This document shows, piece after piece, positions 48,536 through 56,751 of a stretch of DNA of 64,000 nt. The notes below the pieces were generated by a model. The model was not told the origin of the DNA. It searched no databases and worked only from the letters and a program-made list of their open reading frames with translations. The stretch lies in the NCBI RefSeq assembly GCF_029960785.1, contig NZ_JASBQE010000009.1, positions 143,292-207,291 on the forward strand, read 5' to 3'. The translations under genes and the position numbers were made by a program. Origin of the DNA: Polyangium sp. 15x6. Lineage in GTDB: Bacteria; Myxococcota_A; Polyangia; Polyangiales; Polyangiaceae. Numbering within the stretch: position 1 is the stretch's first letter; each line of letters starts with the position of its first letter.

Positions 48536-48569
48536 CGGGGGAAGAAATTTCGAGCCCCCGATTTTTTTT
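48536..48569 (+). terminator. Plus-strand intrinsic terminator in a divergent leader
   Basis: CGGGGG pairs with CCCCCG (loop contains GAAATTTC), immediately followed by eight T residues on the plus strand. It sits 24 nt beyond the sigma factor start and 119 nt upstream of the SRPBCC start, pointing at the latter. It could attenuate that gene or block plus-strand transcription arising from the sigma operon. Confidence 0.6.
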
Positions 48570-48687
48570 CTGGCCGGCGCCGAATCCCGCCCGCCTCTTG
48601 CGCTCCTCCTGCGTGACGTGGCCTCCGAGCCGCGAGGCCCATCGGCAGGGCTTGCGTCGGGGGGGAAACCGAGGCGGAATACGCCCC

Positions 48688-49179
48688 ATGTGGTTCCGCA
48701 CGACCCCTTCGGATCTTTCGTACGTCGACAGCGCCCCGCAACGCATCGCGAACGTCGTGACGATCGACGCCACGCCCGAGCGCGTCTTCGATCTGTTCGC
48801 CACGGGCGAGCGGCAAGAGGAGTGGTTTCAGGACTTCGTTGCCTGCCGGTGGACGAGCCCGGAGCCGCACACGGTGGGAACGACGCGCGAGATCGAGCTC
48901 CGGACGCTGACCGTGAAGGAGCGTTTTCTCGCCTGGGATCGTGGGCAGCGGCTCACGTTCTCGATCGACGGGATCACGCTGCCGATCGTGAAGCAAATGC
49001 TGGAGGACCTGCGGTTCGAGCCGCTCGACGGAGGCCGGCGGACGCGGCTCGTCTGGCACGTGTTCTACACGCCGGCGCTCGTCATGGTGCCCGTGCACGG
49101 GGCGGCGCGGGCGGTGTTTTCACAGATGTTCCGGCGATCGGCGGAAAAGCTCCAGCGGTTCGCCGAGCACAATCCGTAG
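48688..49179 (+). CDS. SRPBCC-fold (START/polyketide-cyclase-like) protein
   Basis: 163 residues, soluble. The N-terminal strand and helix ANVVTIDATPERVFDLFATGERQEEWFQDFVACRW are the standard SRPBCC start. Central strands with TVGTTREIELRTLTVKERFLAW and a long C-terminal helix (VFSQMFRRSAEKLQRFAEH) complete the cavity fold. Such proteins bind hydrophobic small molecules or lipids; no catalytic motif can be assigned. ATG at 48688 is chosen where the domain begins; an upstream frame would start within the divergent sigma gene. Convergent with the L,D-transpeptidase gene, 7 nt apart. Confidence 0.83.
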   Translation: MWFRTTPSDLSYVDSAPQRIANVVTIDATPERVFDLFATGERQEEWFQDFVACRWTSPEPHTVGTTREIELRTLTVKERFLAWDRGQRLTFSIDGITLPIVKQMLEDLRFEPLDGGRRTRLVWHVFYTPALVMVPVHGAARAVFSQMFRRSAEKLQRFAEHNP

Positions 49180-49186
49180 CCTGAAT

Positions 49187-50893
49187 TCACAAGGCGGTGA
49201 TCACGACCGGCGTGGCCTTGCCGTTTCCGTCGCCGGGCCGGACGCCGCCCCAGCCCTCGGGAAGGGCGGGCTCGGTCCATTGGAAGAGGAAATGGCCATC
49301 CTCGGGGGAGACGTTCACGCACTCGGCGCTCTTCGGGTTGCCGAAATCCTCGTGCCAGTAAGCGACGTGCATCGCGAGCGGGGCGCGGAGGTACTGGATG
49401 TTCGGGACCTCCGAGATCCAGAGCATCTTCGGCGGCCATTCCTTGTCGGGTGACATGACGGCGACGCGGTCTTTCCACTCGATCGGGAAGATGCCGGTCT
49501 TCGTCATCGAATGGACGTACGGGTCGTAGCCGGGGATGGGCGCGCCGCCCTTGCCAGGGGAGAACATGGTCGCGTAGATGGGTTTGTCGCCCTCGTAGGC
49601 CGTGAGCGTGCCGGGGTTGATCTTGACCTCGATCCACTTTTCCCCGGGTTTGACCGAGCGCGGGAGTTTTTTCGCGGCCCGGCTGACCGTGACGCTGTCG
49701 GCGAGGACGAAGGCGCCAGGCTCGTTCCGGAGGGCGAGGTAGGCCTTCTTGCCGACGACGACGCGCTCCGTGACCTGGACGTAGCCCTTCGGGGGAATGG
49801 TTTGTCCAGATGCGACCATTTTCCCGTCCTCGCCGCGGGTGTAACGCGGGATGGGCTCCTGCTTGCGGTTCCAGGCGAGCGGGAGGCGGACGTCGCTCCC
49901 GAGGCGCACGCCGTGGAAGGCGGTGCGGCGGAAGGGGCGCATGCGGTCGGCGGGGACGAGCATGAGGTCGGGCGTGACGAGCCAGGTGCGCCCCTCGGCC
50001 TCGAAGGCGCGCGCGTACGCGAGCATCGAGCCGTTCGGGATGACGCGCCAGACGAGCTTCCCCGGGTCGTAGGCGCCATTGCCGCCGACGGAGCGCTGGC
50101 CATTCGCGAAGATGGAAAAGATCGGGTCCGTCGCGCGGATGCGGTCCTTCTCGTCGCCGCTGATGAGCTCCTCGTGGCCGCGCGACCATTCGGCGAGCTG
50201 CACGAACGTGCCCGGCGCGCCGAAGCTCCGCTCGGCTTTCTCCTGCTCGGCCTTCGTCGGGACGCGGCTGTACATGGGCGCGCCGTTCGAGAAGGCATAC
50301 CGATACGGCATGACGGCGTCCTCACGCGGGGCGAGCTCGGCGAGGGCGCGGTAATACGGGTCGTTCAGATCGAGCGTGGTCTTGCGGGGATCGAGGCAGA
50401 TGTAGCCGCGAGGTGCGACCTTGTAATAGCCGCGGGCACAGTTTTTCCCCTCGACGGGCTCGTTCGAGAGGAGCGTGACGCTCGTGCCCATGCGAACGTA
50501 TCCGAGCGGCAAACCCTTGGGCTCGGGGCGTTTGTAGATGTACGCCTGATCCGCGATGGCGCCGATGCGCGGCCGCTCCGTCTGCGCCGGTTTGGGGGCG
50601 GGATTGGGTTCGGTTTTGGCGGAGGTGAACTGGAACGCGGGCTCTTCACCGGGCGGCGGTTCGGCCTCGGTCTTGTTGAAGGGCGTGTCCCCATCCTTCT
50701 TGCGTTGGTTCCAGTCTTGCCACTCGCGGAGCTTGATGTCCTCTTTCCACTGTTCGATCTCGAGGTCCGTGGGCGGGACGACGCGCTCTTGCCTCGGGCG
50801 TTGGGAGCCTCCGTCATATTTCGCCTCGGGTGCGGGCGCGCACGCGGGTATCAGGAAGAGGAAGAGCGGAAGGGCATGGCCTTCGAGCTTCAT
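49187..50893 (-). CDS. L,D-transpeptidase lipoprotein (YkuD family)
   Basis: 568 residues. Lipobox IPAC, then a Pro/charged linker (~25-105), two SH3-like beta regions (~110-170 and ~350-400), and a C-terminal YkuD domain (~425-545). The catalytic motif normally S-H-G-C reads SAEC (Cys525) with an upstream active-site-type His (MHVAYWHEDFGNPKSAECVN). It would form 3-3 cross-links in peptidoglycan or attach proteins to it, in the periplasm. The SAEC variant and the interrupted spacing mean activity is likely but not certain. Isolated gene. Confidence 0.85.
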   Translation of the reverse strand: MKLEGHALPLFLFLIPACAPAPEAKYDGGSQRPRQERVVPPTDLEIEQWKEDIKLREWQDWNQRKKDGDTPFNKTEAEPPPGEEPAFQFTSAKTEPNPAPKPAQTERPRIGAIADQAYIYKRPEPKGLPLGYVRMGTSVTLLSNEPVEGKNCARGYYKVAPRGYICLDPRKTTLDLNDPYYRALAELAPREDAVMPYRYAFSNGAPMYSRVPTKAEQEKAERSFGAPGTFVQLAEWSRGHEELISGDEKDRIRATDPIFSIFANGQRSVGGNGAYDPGKLVWRVIPNGSMLAYARAFEAEGRTWLVTPDLMLVPADRMRPFRRTAFHGVRLGSDVRLPLAWNRKQEPIPRYTRGEDGKMVASGQTIPPKGYVQVTERVVVGKKAYLALRNEPGAFVLADSVTVSRAAKKLPRSVKPGEKWIEVKINPGTLTAYEGDKPIYATMFSPGKGGAPIPGYDPYVHSMTKTGIFPIEWKDRVAVMSPDKEWPPKMLWISEVPNIQYLRAPLAMHVAYWHEDFGNPKSAECVNVSPEDGHFLFQWTEPALPEGWGGVRPGDGNGKATPVVITAL

Positions 50894-51063
50894 GGTTCGA
50901 AGGGTACCGTGCGTGTTTCGAGGGAGGCAAAGATCGATCGATCCTGCCTGGATCCGGGCCCAAAAGTGCGGCTCCTTCCCTTGCCGACCGGGGCGGGGTA
51001 GCCTGGAGGTTGGTCGGGTGACGTCGGGCTGGCCCGGCGCTCTCGGTCGCGAGCGGAGAATGC

Positions 51064-52047
51064 ATGTTCAGGAAGTCGACGGCGCTTTCGTTTTTCACGG
51101 CCATCCTCCTCGGGGCCGCGCATGTGTCCGGACAACCCTCCGCCGCGGACAAAGCCGTCGCGGACAAGCTCTTCGACGAGGGGAGGGCGCTGCTCGACCA
51201 GAACCGGGTGCCCGAGGCGTGTCTCAAGTTCGCGGAGAGTGATCGATACGATCCATCGGTCGGGACGCGGCTCAACCTGGGGGACTGTCACGAGCGGCAA
51301 GGAATGACGGCGAGCGCGTACGGTCACTTCGGGGACGCGGCGCGGCTCGCGCGGGAGCGAGGGGACAAGTCGCGGGAGGCGGTGGCGGAGGAGCGACGGC
51401 AGGCGCTGGAGAAGAAGCTGTCGCGGATCCGGATCACGGCGCCGTCGGGGGGGGCGGGGCTCGAGGTGCTGCTCGACGGCAAGGTGCTGGGGTCGGCGGT
51501 GTTCGGGACGGCGCTGCCGGTGGATCCGGGGAGCCACGTGGTGGAAGCGCGGGCGCCGGGGAGGACGGGGTTTCACGAGGAGAAGGTGGTGCCCGCCGGG
51601 CCCGCGACGGTGGAGGTCGTGATCCCGGAGCTCGCGGCGGTCGCGGCGGTCGCGCCGAAGGACGTGGCGGAGGCGCCGAAGCCGCAGTGGTCGCTGCTCC
51701 GAGGGGTGGGGTTCGCGACGGGGATCGCGGGGATCGTGGGGCTCGGGGTGGGGGTGGGGTTCGGGGCGAACGCGCTGCAGAAGAACGCGGCGTCGAAGGA
51801 GAAGTGCGACGCGGGGGATCCGACGCGGTGCACGCCGGAGGGGTATTCGCTGCGGAACGCGGCAGGGTTTTCCGCGGATGTGTCGACGGTGCTGATGGGG
51901 ATCGGCGGTGGGGTGCTCGCGGCGGGGATCGTGCTCTTCGTGGTGGGCGGGAACGAGGAGACCGCGGAGGCGCGTACGGAGCGCGCGTGGGTCACGCCGG
52001 TGGTGGGTCGAGGGAGCTTCGGCGTGAGCGCCGGGATGGAGTTCTGA
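51064..52047 (+). CDS. PEGA-like exported protein with one TPR and two membrane helices
   Basis: 327 residues. Signal peptide (~1-23, FFTAILLGAAHVSG) precedes a TPR-like helical region (ADKLFDEGRALLDQNRVPEACLKFAESDRYDPSVGTRLNLGDC), then a PEGA-type beta repeat (GLEVLLDGKVLGSAVFGTALPVDPGSHVVEARAPGR). Two hydrophobic Gly-rich helices (VGFATGIAGIVGLGVGVGFGA; GIGGGVLAAGIVLFVVGG) follow. Common in myxobacterial genomes, function unknown. One nucleotide before the RCC1 lipoprotein start (TGA-G-ATG), so the pair is translationally coupled. Confidence 0.83.
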   Translation: MFRKSTALSFFTAILLGAAHVSGQPSAADKAVADKLFDEGRALLDQNRVPEACLKFAESDRYDPSVGTRLNLGDCHERQGMTASAYGHFGDAARLARERGDKSREAVAEERRQALEKKLSRIRITAPSGGAGLEVLLDGKVLGSAVFGTALPVDPGSHVVEARAPGRTGFHEEKVVPAGPATVEVVIPELAAVAAVAPKDVAEAPKPQWSLLRGVGFATGIAGIVGLGVGVGFGANALQKNAASKEKCDAGDPTRCTPEGYSLRNAAGFSADVSTVLMGIGGGVLAAGIVLFVVGGNEETAEARTERAWVTPVVGRGSFGVSAGMEF

Positions 52048-52048
52048 G

Positions 52049-53521
52049 ATGCGAACGCGAGGGACGACGTGGATGCCGGGTCTTCTGGGCCTGGTGGTGG
52101 TGAGCGGGTACGGGTGCAAGCAGATCATCGGCTGGGAGCCGGCGACGATCTGGGAGCCGGATGCGGGAGGAGGCGGCGGCGGGGAGGGAGGGCTCGGCGG
52201 AGGCGGGAGCGGCGGTGTCGGCGGGAGTGGGGGCGTGGGTGGGAGTGGAGGGGTCGGCGGGAGCGGAGGGGTCGGTGGGGCGCCGCCGGAGTGCATGGAT
52301 GCGGGTGACTGTCAAGCGGAGACGAATCAGACGGCAGCGTGCGAGATGGGGACGTGCGTGTACACGTGCGAGACGGGGTGGGGGGATTGCACGGCGGAGC
52401 CTGGGTGCGAGACGGATCTAGGGGCGACGAAGGCGCATTGTGGGGCTTGTGGGAACGCGTGTGCCGCGTATTGCAAGGCGGGGAGTTGTAATGATCCGGT
52501 CAGTGTGGCGGGGGGGTATCAGCACCATTGTGCGGTGCTGAAGGATGGGGAGCTTTATTGTTGGGGGAGGAACGAAACGGGGGAGCTGGGAGACGGGTCG
52601 AAGGTGAGTAAAACCCAACCCGTGAAAATTGCCCTCCCGGGAGGGCTCACCACCATTGACGTGTCCGCAAATGGTCGGTTTGCGGGATCGTACAGCGCTC
52701 GTACATGCGCTGTCTTGAAGAACGGCACCGTTGCGTGCTGGGGAGAGAATGTACTTACGCCGACGCTCGTGGGGCAATTGGCGAACATAAAATCGATTTC
52801 AGTCGGCGGAGGTCACGTCTGCGCAGTCGATGTCGTTGGGGCATTGTACTGTTGGGGAATGAATCACTCAGGACAAGTGGGGGACGGGGATGCATTCTTC
52901 AAGCAGTTCCCGGTCAAGATTAATTCGATCTCCGGCGTTGTGACGGTGAGCGCCGGCACTTCCCATACGTGTGCGCTCCAAATGGGGGGAAAGGTGTTCT
53001 GCTGGGGCGAGAACTCCAACGGTCAACTGGGAGTGGGGGACACCGTGGATCGCCTTACTCCCACAGAGGTGTCGACCATTGCTGGTGTCACGGATGTGCA
53101 GTCGGGAGGATCCCATACGTGTAGTCTCGGATCGACGGGACTCCATTGCTGGGGTTCCAATCAGTTTGGCTCCCTGGGGATTAACTCATATTTCGATGCG
53201 TCAACGCCCAAATTCGTGTCATTGCTGGGGGCGCAACGGATCGAGCTTGGTTACGGAAACACCGGAGCGACCGTGGACGGAGCTCTGTGGATGTGGGGGA
53301 ACAACGCCAGCGGGCAGCTGGGCAACGGCAATCAAACGAATCAGCCGAAGCCCATCGCCAACAATCTCACGGGAGTCAGCTCTTTGGCATTCAGCGCGTC
53401 GACATCCTGCGCGCTGATGGAAACTGGTGAGATCCTGTGCTGGGGCGACAATACGTACGGCCAATTTGGGAATGGCACGACGGCGAGTAGCTTCACGCCG
53501 ACGCCACTCGATTGGCCCTAG
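52049..53521 (+). CDS. RCC1-repeat lipoprotein with low-GC propeller
   Basis: 490 residues. Lipobox SGYGC, Gly-rich spacer with GVGGSGG repeats (~45-75), a Cys-rich module (EMGTCVYTCETGWGDCTAEPGC, then CGACGNACAAYC) and about seven RCC1 repeats (WGRNETGELGDGSKVSKTQPV; WGMNHSGQVGDGD) to the end, giving a beta-propeller. The signal and spacer have typical high GC, but the propeller-coding part uses many A/T-ending codons. It overlaps the convergent lipoprotein gene at the stop codons (4 bp). Second RCC1 protein of the window; the one at 16867 is normal in GC. Confidence 0.87.
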   Translation: MRTRGTTWMPGLLGLVVVSGYGCKQIIGWEPATIWEPDAGGGGGGEGGLGGGGSGGVGGSGGVGGSGGVGGSGGVGGAPPECMDAGDCQAETNQTAACEMGTCVYTCETGWGDCTAEPGCETDLGATKAHCGACGNACAAYCKAGSCNDPVSVAGGYQHHCAVLKDGELYCWGRNETGELGDGSKVSKTQPVKIALPGGLTTIDVSANGRFAGSYSARTCAVLKNGTVACWGENVLTPTLVGQLANIKSISVGGGHVCAVDVVGALYCWGMNHSGQVGDGDAFFKQFPVKINSISGVVTVSAGTSHTCALQMGGKVFCWGENSNGQLGVGDTVDRLTPTEVSTIAGVTDVQSGGSHTCSLGSTGLHCWGSNQFGSLGINSYFDASTPKFVSLLGAQRIELGYGNTGATVDGALWMWGNNASGQLGNGNQTNQPKPIANNLTGVSSLAFSASTSCALMETGEILCWGDNTYGQFGNGTTASSFTPTPLDWP

Positions 53522-54090
53522 GGGCTCGGCGGCGCGCCGGTCCCGCCGCCGACTTCGTACTTGAGCTCGACATCCTCGATGTAGGTGCCGACGAAGGGGC
53601 CCGTCTCCGTGCAGCTCGGGACCTTGTCGCCGCAGGTCGAGCCCGAGCAGGCATACGACGTCTTCTTGATCGCCTCACCCGAGATCGCATTCCCGTCGGT
53701 GATGACGTTGACCGTGGTCGTGATCGTCGTGGTGCGCTTGGAGCCGGTCCCGTCAGGCATGTCGTACTGCACGTCGACCACCTTGCCCGAGAACGTGAAC
53801 CCTTCGTCCGACTCCGCGCCTTCGAGCGTGACGGCGCCCGTATCGAGGTAGATCTTGTCCTCGATGCTGGCATAGATGATCCACGTGCCCGTGCCGCGCA
53901 GGCTCGAGCTGTCGCTCTCCTGGTTCGCCGGCGGCTCCGTCTCCGGATACCAGCACCCGCTGTTCGAATCGGTCTCCCCGAACGAAACCCGGTAAATCCA
54001 CGTATCCCCCGGGGACACCCCGCACCCCGTCAGCCCGGCGAGCGCCGCAACGCACGGGAGCGCCCGGAGCAAGCTCTTTCCGAAATCCAT
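53518..54090 (-). CDS. Lipoprotein of unknown function
   Basis: 190 residues; lipobox LTGC. The mature part is beta-rich with four or more Cys (SGCWYPE; YACSGSTCGDKVPSC) and long Thr/Ser strands (RTTTITTTVNVITDG). It looks like a single extracellular beta-sandwich held by disulfides. No family recognised. Convergent with the RCC1 lipoprotein, stop codons overlapping. Confidence 0.75.
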   Translation of the reverse strand: MDFGKSLLRALPCVAALAGLTGCGVSPGDTWIYRVSFGETDSNSGCWYPETEPPANQESDSSSLRGTGTWIIYASIEDKIYLDTGAVTLEGAESDEGFTFSGKVVDVQYDMPDGTGSKRTTTITTTVNVITDGNAISGEAIKKTSYACSGSTCGDKVPSCTETGPFVGTYIEDVELKYEVGGGTGAPPSP

Positions 54091-54244
54091 GGCTCTTTCT
54101 CCTCAGTTCAAAGCTGCCCGAACGTCAGCCCCCGTCCCCCTCCTCCATCACGCTCGTGCTCAGCCCAACATCCTCCAACCGTGTGAGGAAGCTTGGCGAC
54201 GTGAACACGCGTGTGTTGAGAGGGCCGATCGTCCACAACTTTTT

Positions 54245-55159
54245 TCAGGTGAACGATACATCGCCTACGCGGACAAACGGAATCTTTTCTGAAGTGAGGC
54301 GTCTCGCAGAAAGATCGACGGCCAGGTGACTTATGTCACCTCCCACGAACCGCCGTCCCAGCTTGGCTGCCGCCACAAGTGTGGTCCCGCTTCCGCACAT
54401 GAGGTCCGCCACCGTCGCGCCCTCCCGGCTCGACGCCCGGATGATGCGCTCCAGCAGTCGCTCCGGCTTCTGCGTCGGGTACCCCGTGCCTTCGACGCGC
54501 AGCGGCGTGTTCGCCACCATCGCCGGTACGTCGGTCCAGACACTGCCGAGCCGCCTTCCCTCGTCCGCGTAGTACCGGTACGTCCGGCCGTTCACCACAC
54601 GCTCGCGGTAGAGCCGGCCCGCCTCGTCCCGATGCCGGAAGTGCATCTCGAGGCTCGTCGCCGCGTACGGCTCGCGCAGGATCGGGTCGCCCGCGTTGTA
54701 GACGACCTCCCGGCGCTCCCGCGGATCCCGCACGTAAAGCAAGAGCGTCTGGTGCGTGACCGTGAACCCACGCGCGCCGCGGCTGCCGTTGCCAGGCGTC
54801 CAGATCACCTCGCCGAGGAACGCGCCCCGGCCGAAGAGGCGATCACACGCGACCTTCACCTCGTGCACGGTGCGATGATCGAGGTGCACGTAGATCGTGG
54901 CGCCCCGGCTCATCCGGCCGCGGATCACCTCGAGGCGCGGCAGGAGCATCGCCACGAGGCTCTCCGGATCGTAACGATCCTCGTACGCCACCGGGCCGCC
55001 CGACGCCTGCTTCTTGCCCCGGGTTTGTCCGAGCGCGGTGCGCGCCGTCATCGACGTGCCCACGCCGTACGGCGGGTCGAGGTAGACGAGGTCGAACGAG
55101 ACGTCCGGCGCGAGCGCGGCGCAGACGTCCGCCGCGTCGCCGTGCGCGAGCAGGTTCAT
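54245..55159 (-). CDS. DNA adenine/cytosine-N4 methyltransferase (beta class)
   Basis: 304 residues. DPPY (28-31; VYLDPPYGVG) comes before the S-adenosylmethionine-binding motif (DLMCGSGTTLVAAAKLGRRF, ~252-271), the order of beta-class N6-adenine/N4-cytosine methyltransferases. The middle (GEVIWTPGNGSRGARGFTVTHQTLLLYVRD; GYPTQKPERLLERII) matches the site-specific DNA methylase N-4/N-6 family. No restriction endonuclease gene is adjacent, so it is an orphan enzyme, possibly epigenetic. ATG at 55159 overlaps the stop of the murein endopeptidase gene by 4 bp. Confidence 0.9.
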   Translation of the reverse strand: MNLLAHGDAADVCAALAPDVSFDLVYLDPPYGVGTSMTARTALGQTRGKKQASGGPVAYEDRYDPESLVAMLLPRLEVIRGRMSRGATIYVHLDHRTVHEVKVACDRLFGRGAFLGEVIWTPGNGSRGARGFTVTHQTLLLYVRDPRERREVVYNAGDPILREPYAATSLEMHFRHRDEAGRLYRERVVNGRTYRYYADEGRRLGSVWTDVPAMVANTPLRVEGTGYPTQKPERLLERIIRASSREGATVADLMCGSGTTLVAAAKLGRRFVGGDISHLAVDLSARRLTSEKIPFVRVGDVSFT

Positions 55160-56007
55160 CGGGTTCCCGTCGCCGCCTCGGGCTTGCCCGGGAGGAGATC
55201 GTCGAGCAGCGCCGTGAGCGCCTCCGCGTCGCTCCACGGCTCGAGCGCGAGCGGCTCCGGCAGCCACGGCCACGCAGGTCCGCGACCCTCGCAGCCGGCC
55301 ACCGCCTCGGTCGGCGCGCACGCCACGCGCAGGTGGATGTGATCGTCGTGCGGCGCGCTGTCCTTCGGCTGCAAGAGGACGTTCTCCGCGCGCCAGACGA
55401 GCTCCGGATCCTCGCCCCGCGCCCGCGCATGTTCGATGAGCAGCGCTTCGAGCCAGCGCGCGAGGAAGAGCCACTCGACGTCGGCCTCGGGCGACGTGAC
55501 GAGCGCCTTCACGAGCTGCCAGTTGCGCTCGGTGTCGAAGCGGACGAACGGGAGGCGTTTGTCGTCCGTTTCGGCGAGGCCGTCGGCGCCGAAACGGACG
55601 AACCCGGGGCTCGGGATCGAGCGGCCGTCCGGCGTCGTGCAGTAGAGGAGCAAGTCGACGTCGCGGCCCGTGCGATGCGAGCGGTGGCCGTTGCGGAAGC
55701 CGCCGTGGCGATTCGAAAGATCGCCGACGAGCATCGGCGCGCCGGGGCGGAGAGACGCGACCTCGCGGGCCGCGTGCTTGACCGTCTCGACGAGGCGCGG
55801 CGTGCCGTACCGAGCGCTCGTGTTGCGAAAGAGCCGGTAGCCGGCGCCCCGATCGGGCAGCGCCGCCGCGCCCGTGAGCACGCCCGCGTGGGGCAAACCC
55901 ACGGACCCGGACAAACCCGGCGCGAGCGGCGTCGGCGTGCCCATGCACGCGACGAGGAGGAGCGCGAGCGAGGCACAAAGCACGAGGAGCGAAGCGCGAG
56001 GACGCAT
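55156..56007 (-). CDS. Penicillin-insensitive murein endopeptidase (MepA-like) lipoprotein
   Basis: 283 residues. Lipobox LLVAC after a signal peptide opening at ATG 56007; upstream starts would put a long basic stretch before it. The metallopeptidase signature is complete: SHRTGRDVDLLLYC (metal His and Asp) and DDHIHLRV (HxH). MepA enzymes cut D-alanyl-meso-DAP cross-links in peptidoglycan and are Zn-dependent. Its stop overlaps the ATG of the DNA methyltransferase gene, an odd operon of cell-wall hydrolase and DNA modification. Confidence 0.87.
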   Translation of the reverse strand: MRPRASLLVLCASLALLLVACMGTPTPLAPGLSGSVGLPHAGVLTGAAALPDRGAGYRLFRNTSARYGTPRLVETVKHAAREVASLRPGAPMLVGDLSNRHGGFRNGHRSHRTGRDVDLLLYCTTPDGRSIPSPGFVRFGADGLAETDDKRLPFVRFDTERNWQLVKALVTSPEADVEWLFLARWLEALLIEHARARGEDPELVWRAENVLLQPKDSAPHDDHIHLRVACAPTEAVAGCEGRGPAWPWLPEPLALEPWSDAEALTALLDDLLPGKPEAATGTR

Positions 56008-56129
56008 GACGAGAAGACGAGCCGATGCCGCGCCGAGGCGCCGCGCGCATGGAAGCATCGGACGCGCGTCGCGGGAAGGGGCCACGCGGCCTTGCCGCGC
56101 CTCACGCGCGAGGCCACCATCGAACCAGC

Positions 56130-56576
56130 ATGGAAGAGCTGTTTCGCAGTGAGTTCGCGGCCGTCACGCGGGAGTCGGGGTTCATCCGCGTACGACGGAC
56201 CACGACGCCGATGGCCGTGGCCGGCGTGGCTGCGATCCTCGACAAGATCGCGAGCGAGTTTCGCATCCGCGTCCCGCTGCGTGAACGCAAGAGCCTCGGC
56301 GTGCTGCTCGACACGCGGGAAGCTCCGATGATGGCCGACGACGCGGCCATGGCGATCATCCGCCCGCTCATGAACGAGGTCCTCACGGGCTTCCCCCGGG
56401 GCGCGATCCTCGTGAAGACCGCGGTCGGGAAGCTGCAAGCCATGCGCAGGACGCGCGAGGAGGCGAGCCTCGGCAGAATCCAGCTCCCCGTGTTCGACGA
56501 CGAGGCCGCGGCGATCGCGCACGTGCGCGGCGAAGAGCTCCCCGCGCCGCCGCCGCGCTCGTCGCCGAGGCGCTAG
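56130..56576 (+). CDS. Small STAS/SpoIIAA-like protein
   Basis: 148 residues, soluble. Alternating strands and helices (GVLLDTREAPMMADDAAMAIIRPLMNEVL, GAILVKTAVGKLQAM, LPVFDDEAAAIAHV) have the SpoIIAA-like/STAS plan also seen at the C-terminus of the kinase at 15430. These proteins act as switches in partner binding or lipid/anion transport control. The ATG at 56130 starts the domain. Its stop codon TAG lies inside the left arm of the first hairpin of the cluster that follows. Confidence 0.65.
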   Translation: MEELFRSEFAAVTRESGFIRVRRTTTPMAVAGVAAILDKIASEFRIRVPLRERKSLGVLLDTREAPMMADDAAMAIIRPLMNEVLTGFPRGAILVKTAVGKLQAMRRTREEASLGRIQLPVFDDEAAAIAHVRGEELPAPPPRSSPRR

Positions 56577-56730
56577 AACATCGATCGGTTTGCAACCGCT
56601 CGATGTTCTAGCTCTCTCGTCCCGAGGGGGACGCCTCGCGTCCCCCTCTCGTCCGGGCAAAGCCCGGACGATTCACCCCCCGAGGGAAGATCGCTTCGCG
56701 ATCTTCCGAGCATCGAACCGGTCGATGCTC
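56572..56730. repeat. Cluster of five consecutive hairpins
   Basis: Five perfect stems in 159 bp between convergent genes: 56572-56612 (13-bp stem GCTAGAACATCGA/TCGATGTTCTAGC plus inner 5-bp stem CGGTT/AACCG), 56624-56648 (GAGGGGGACG/CGTCCCCCTC), 56650-56670 (CGTCCGGGC/GCCCGGACG), 56685-56707 (GGAAGATCG/CGATCTTCC) and 56708-56730 (GAGCATCGA/TCGATGCTC). Loops are 3-5 nt, except that in the first stem the inner stem leaves TGC. No T-tracts follow. It may be a composite repetitive element, a paired-terminator zone or a structured RNA. Confidence 0.85.
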
Positions 56731-56751
56731 TCGCGAGCGGCGGGGGCGCGT

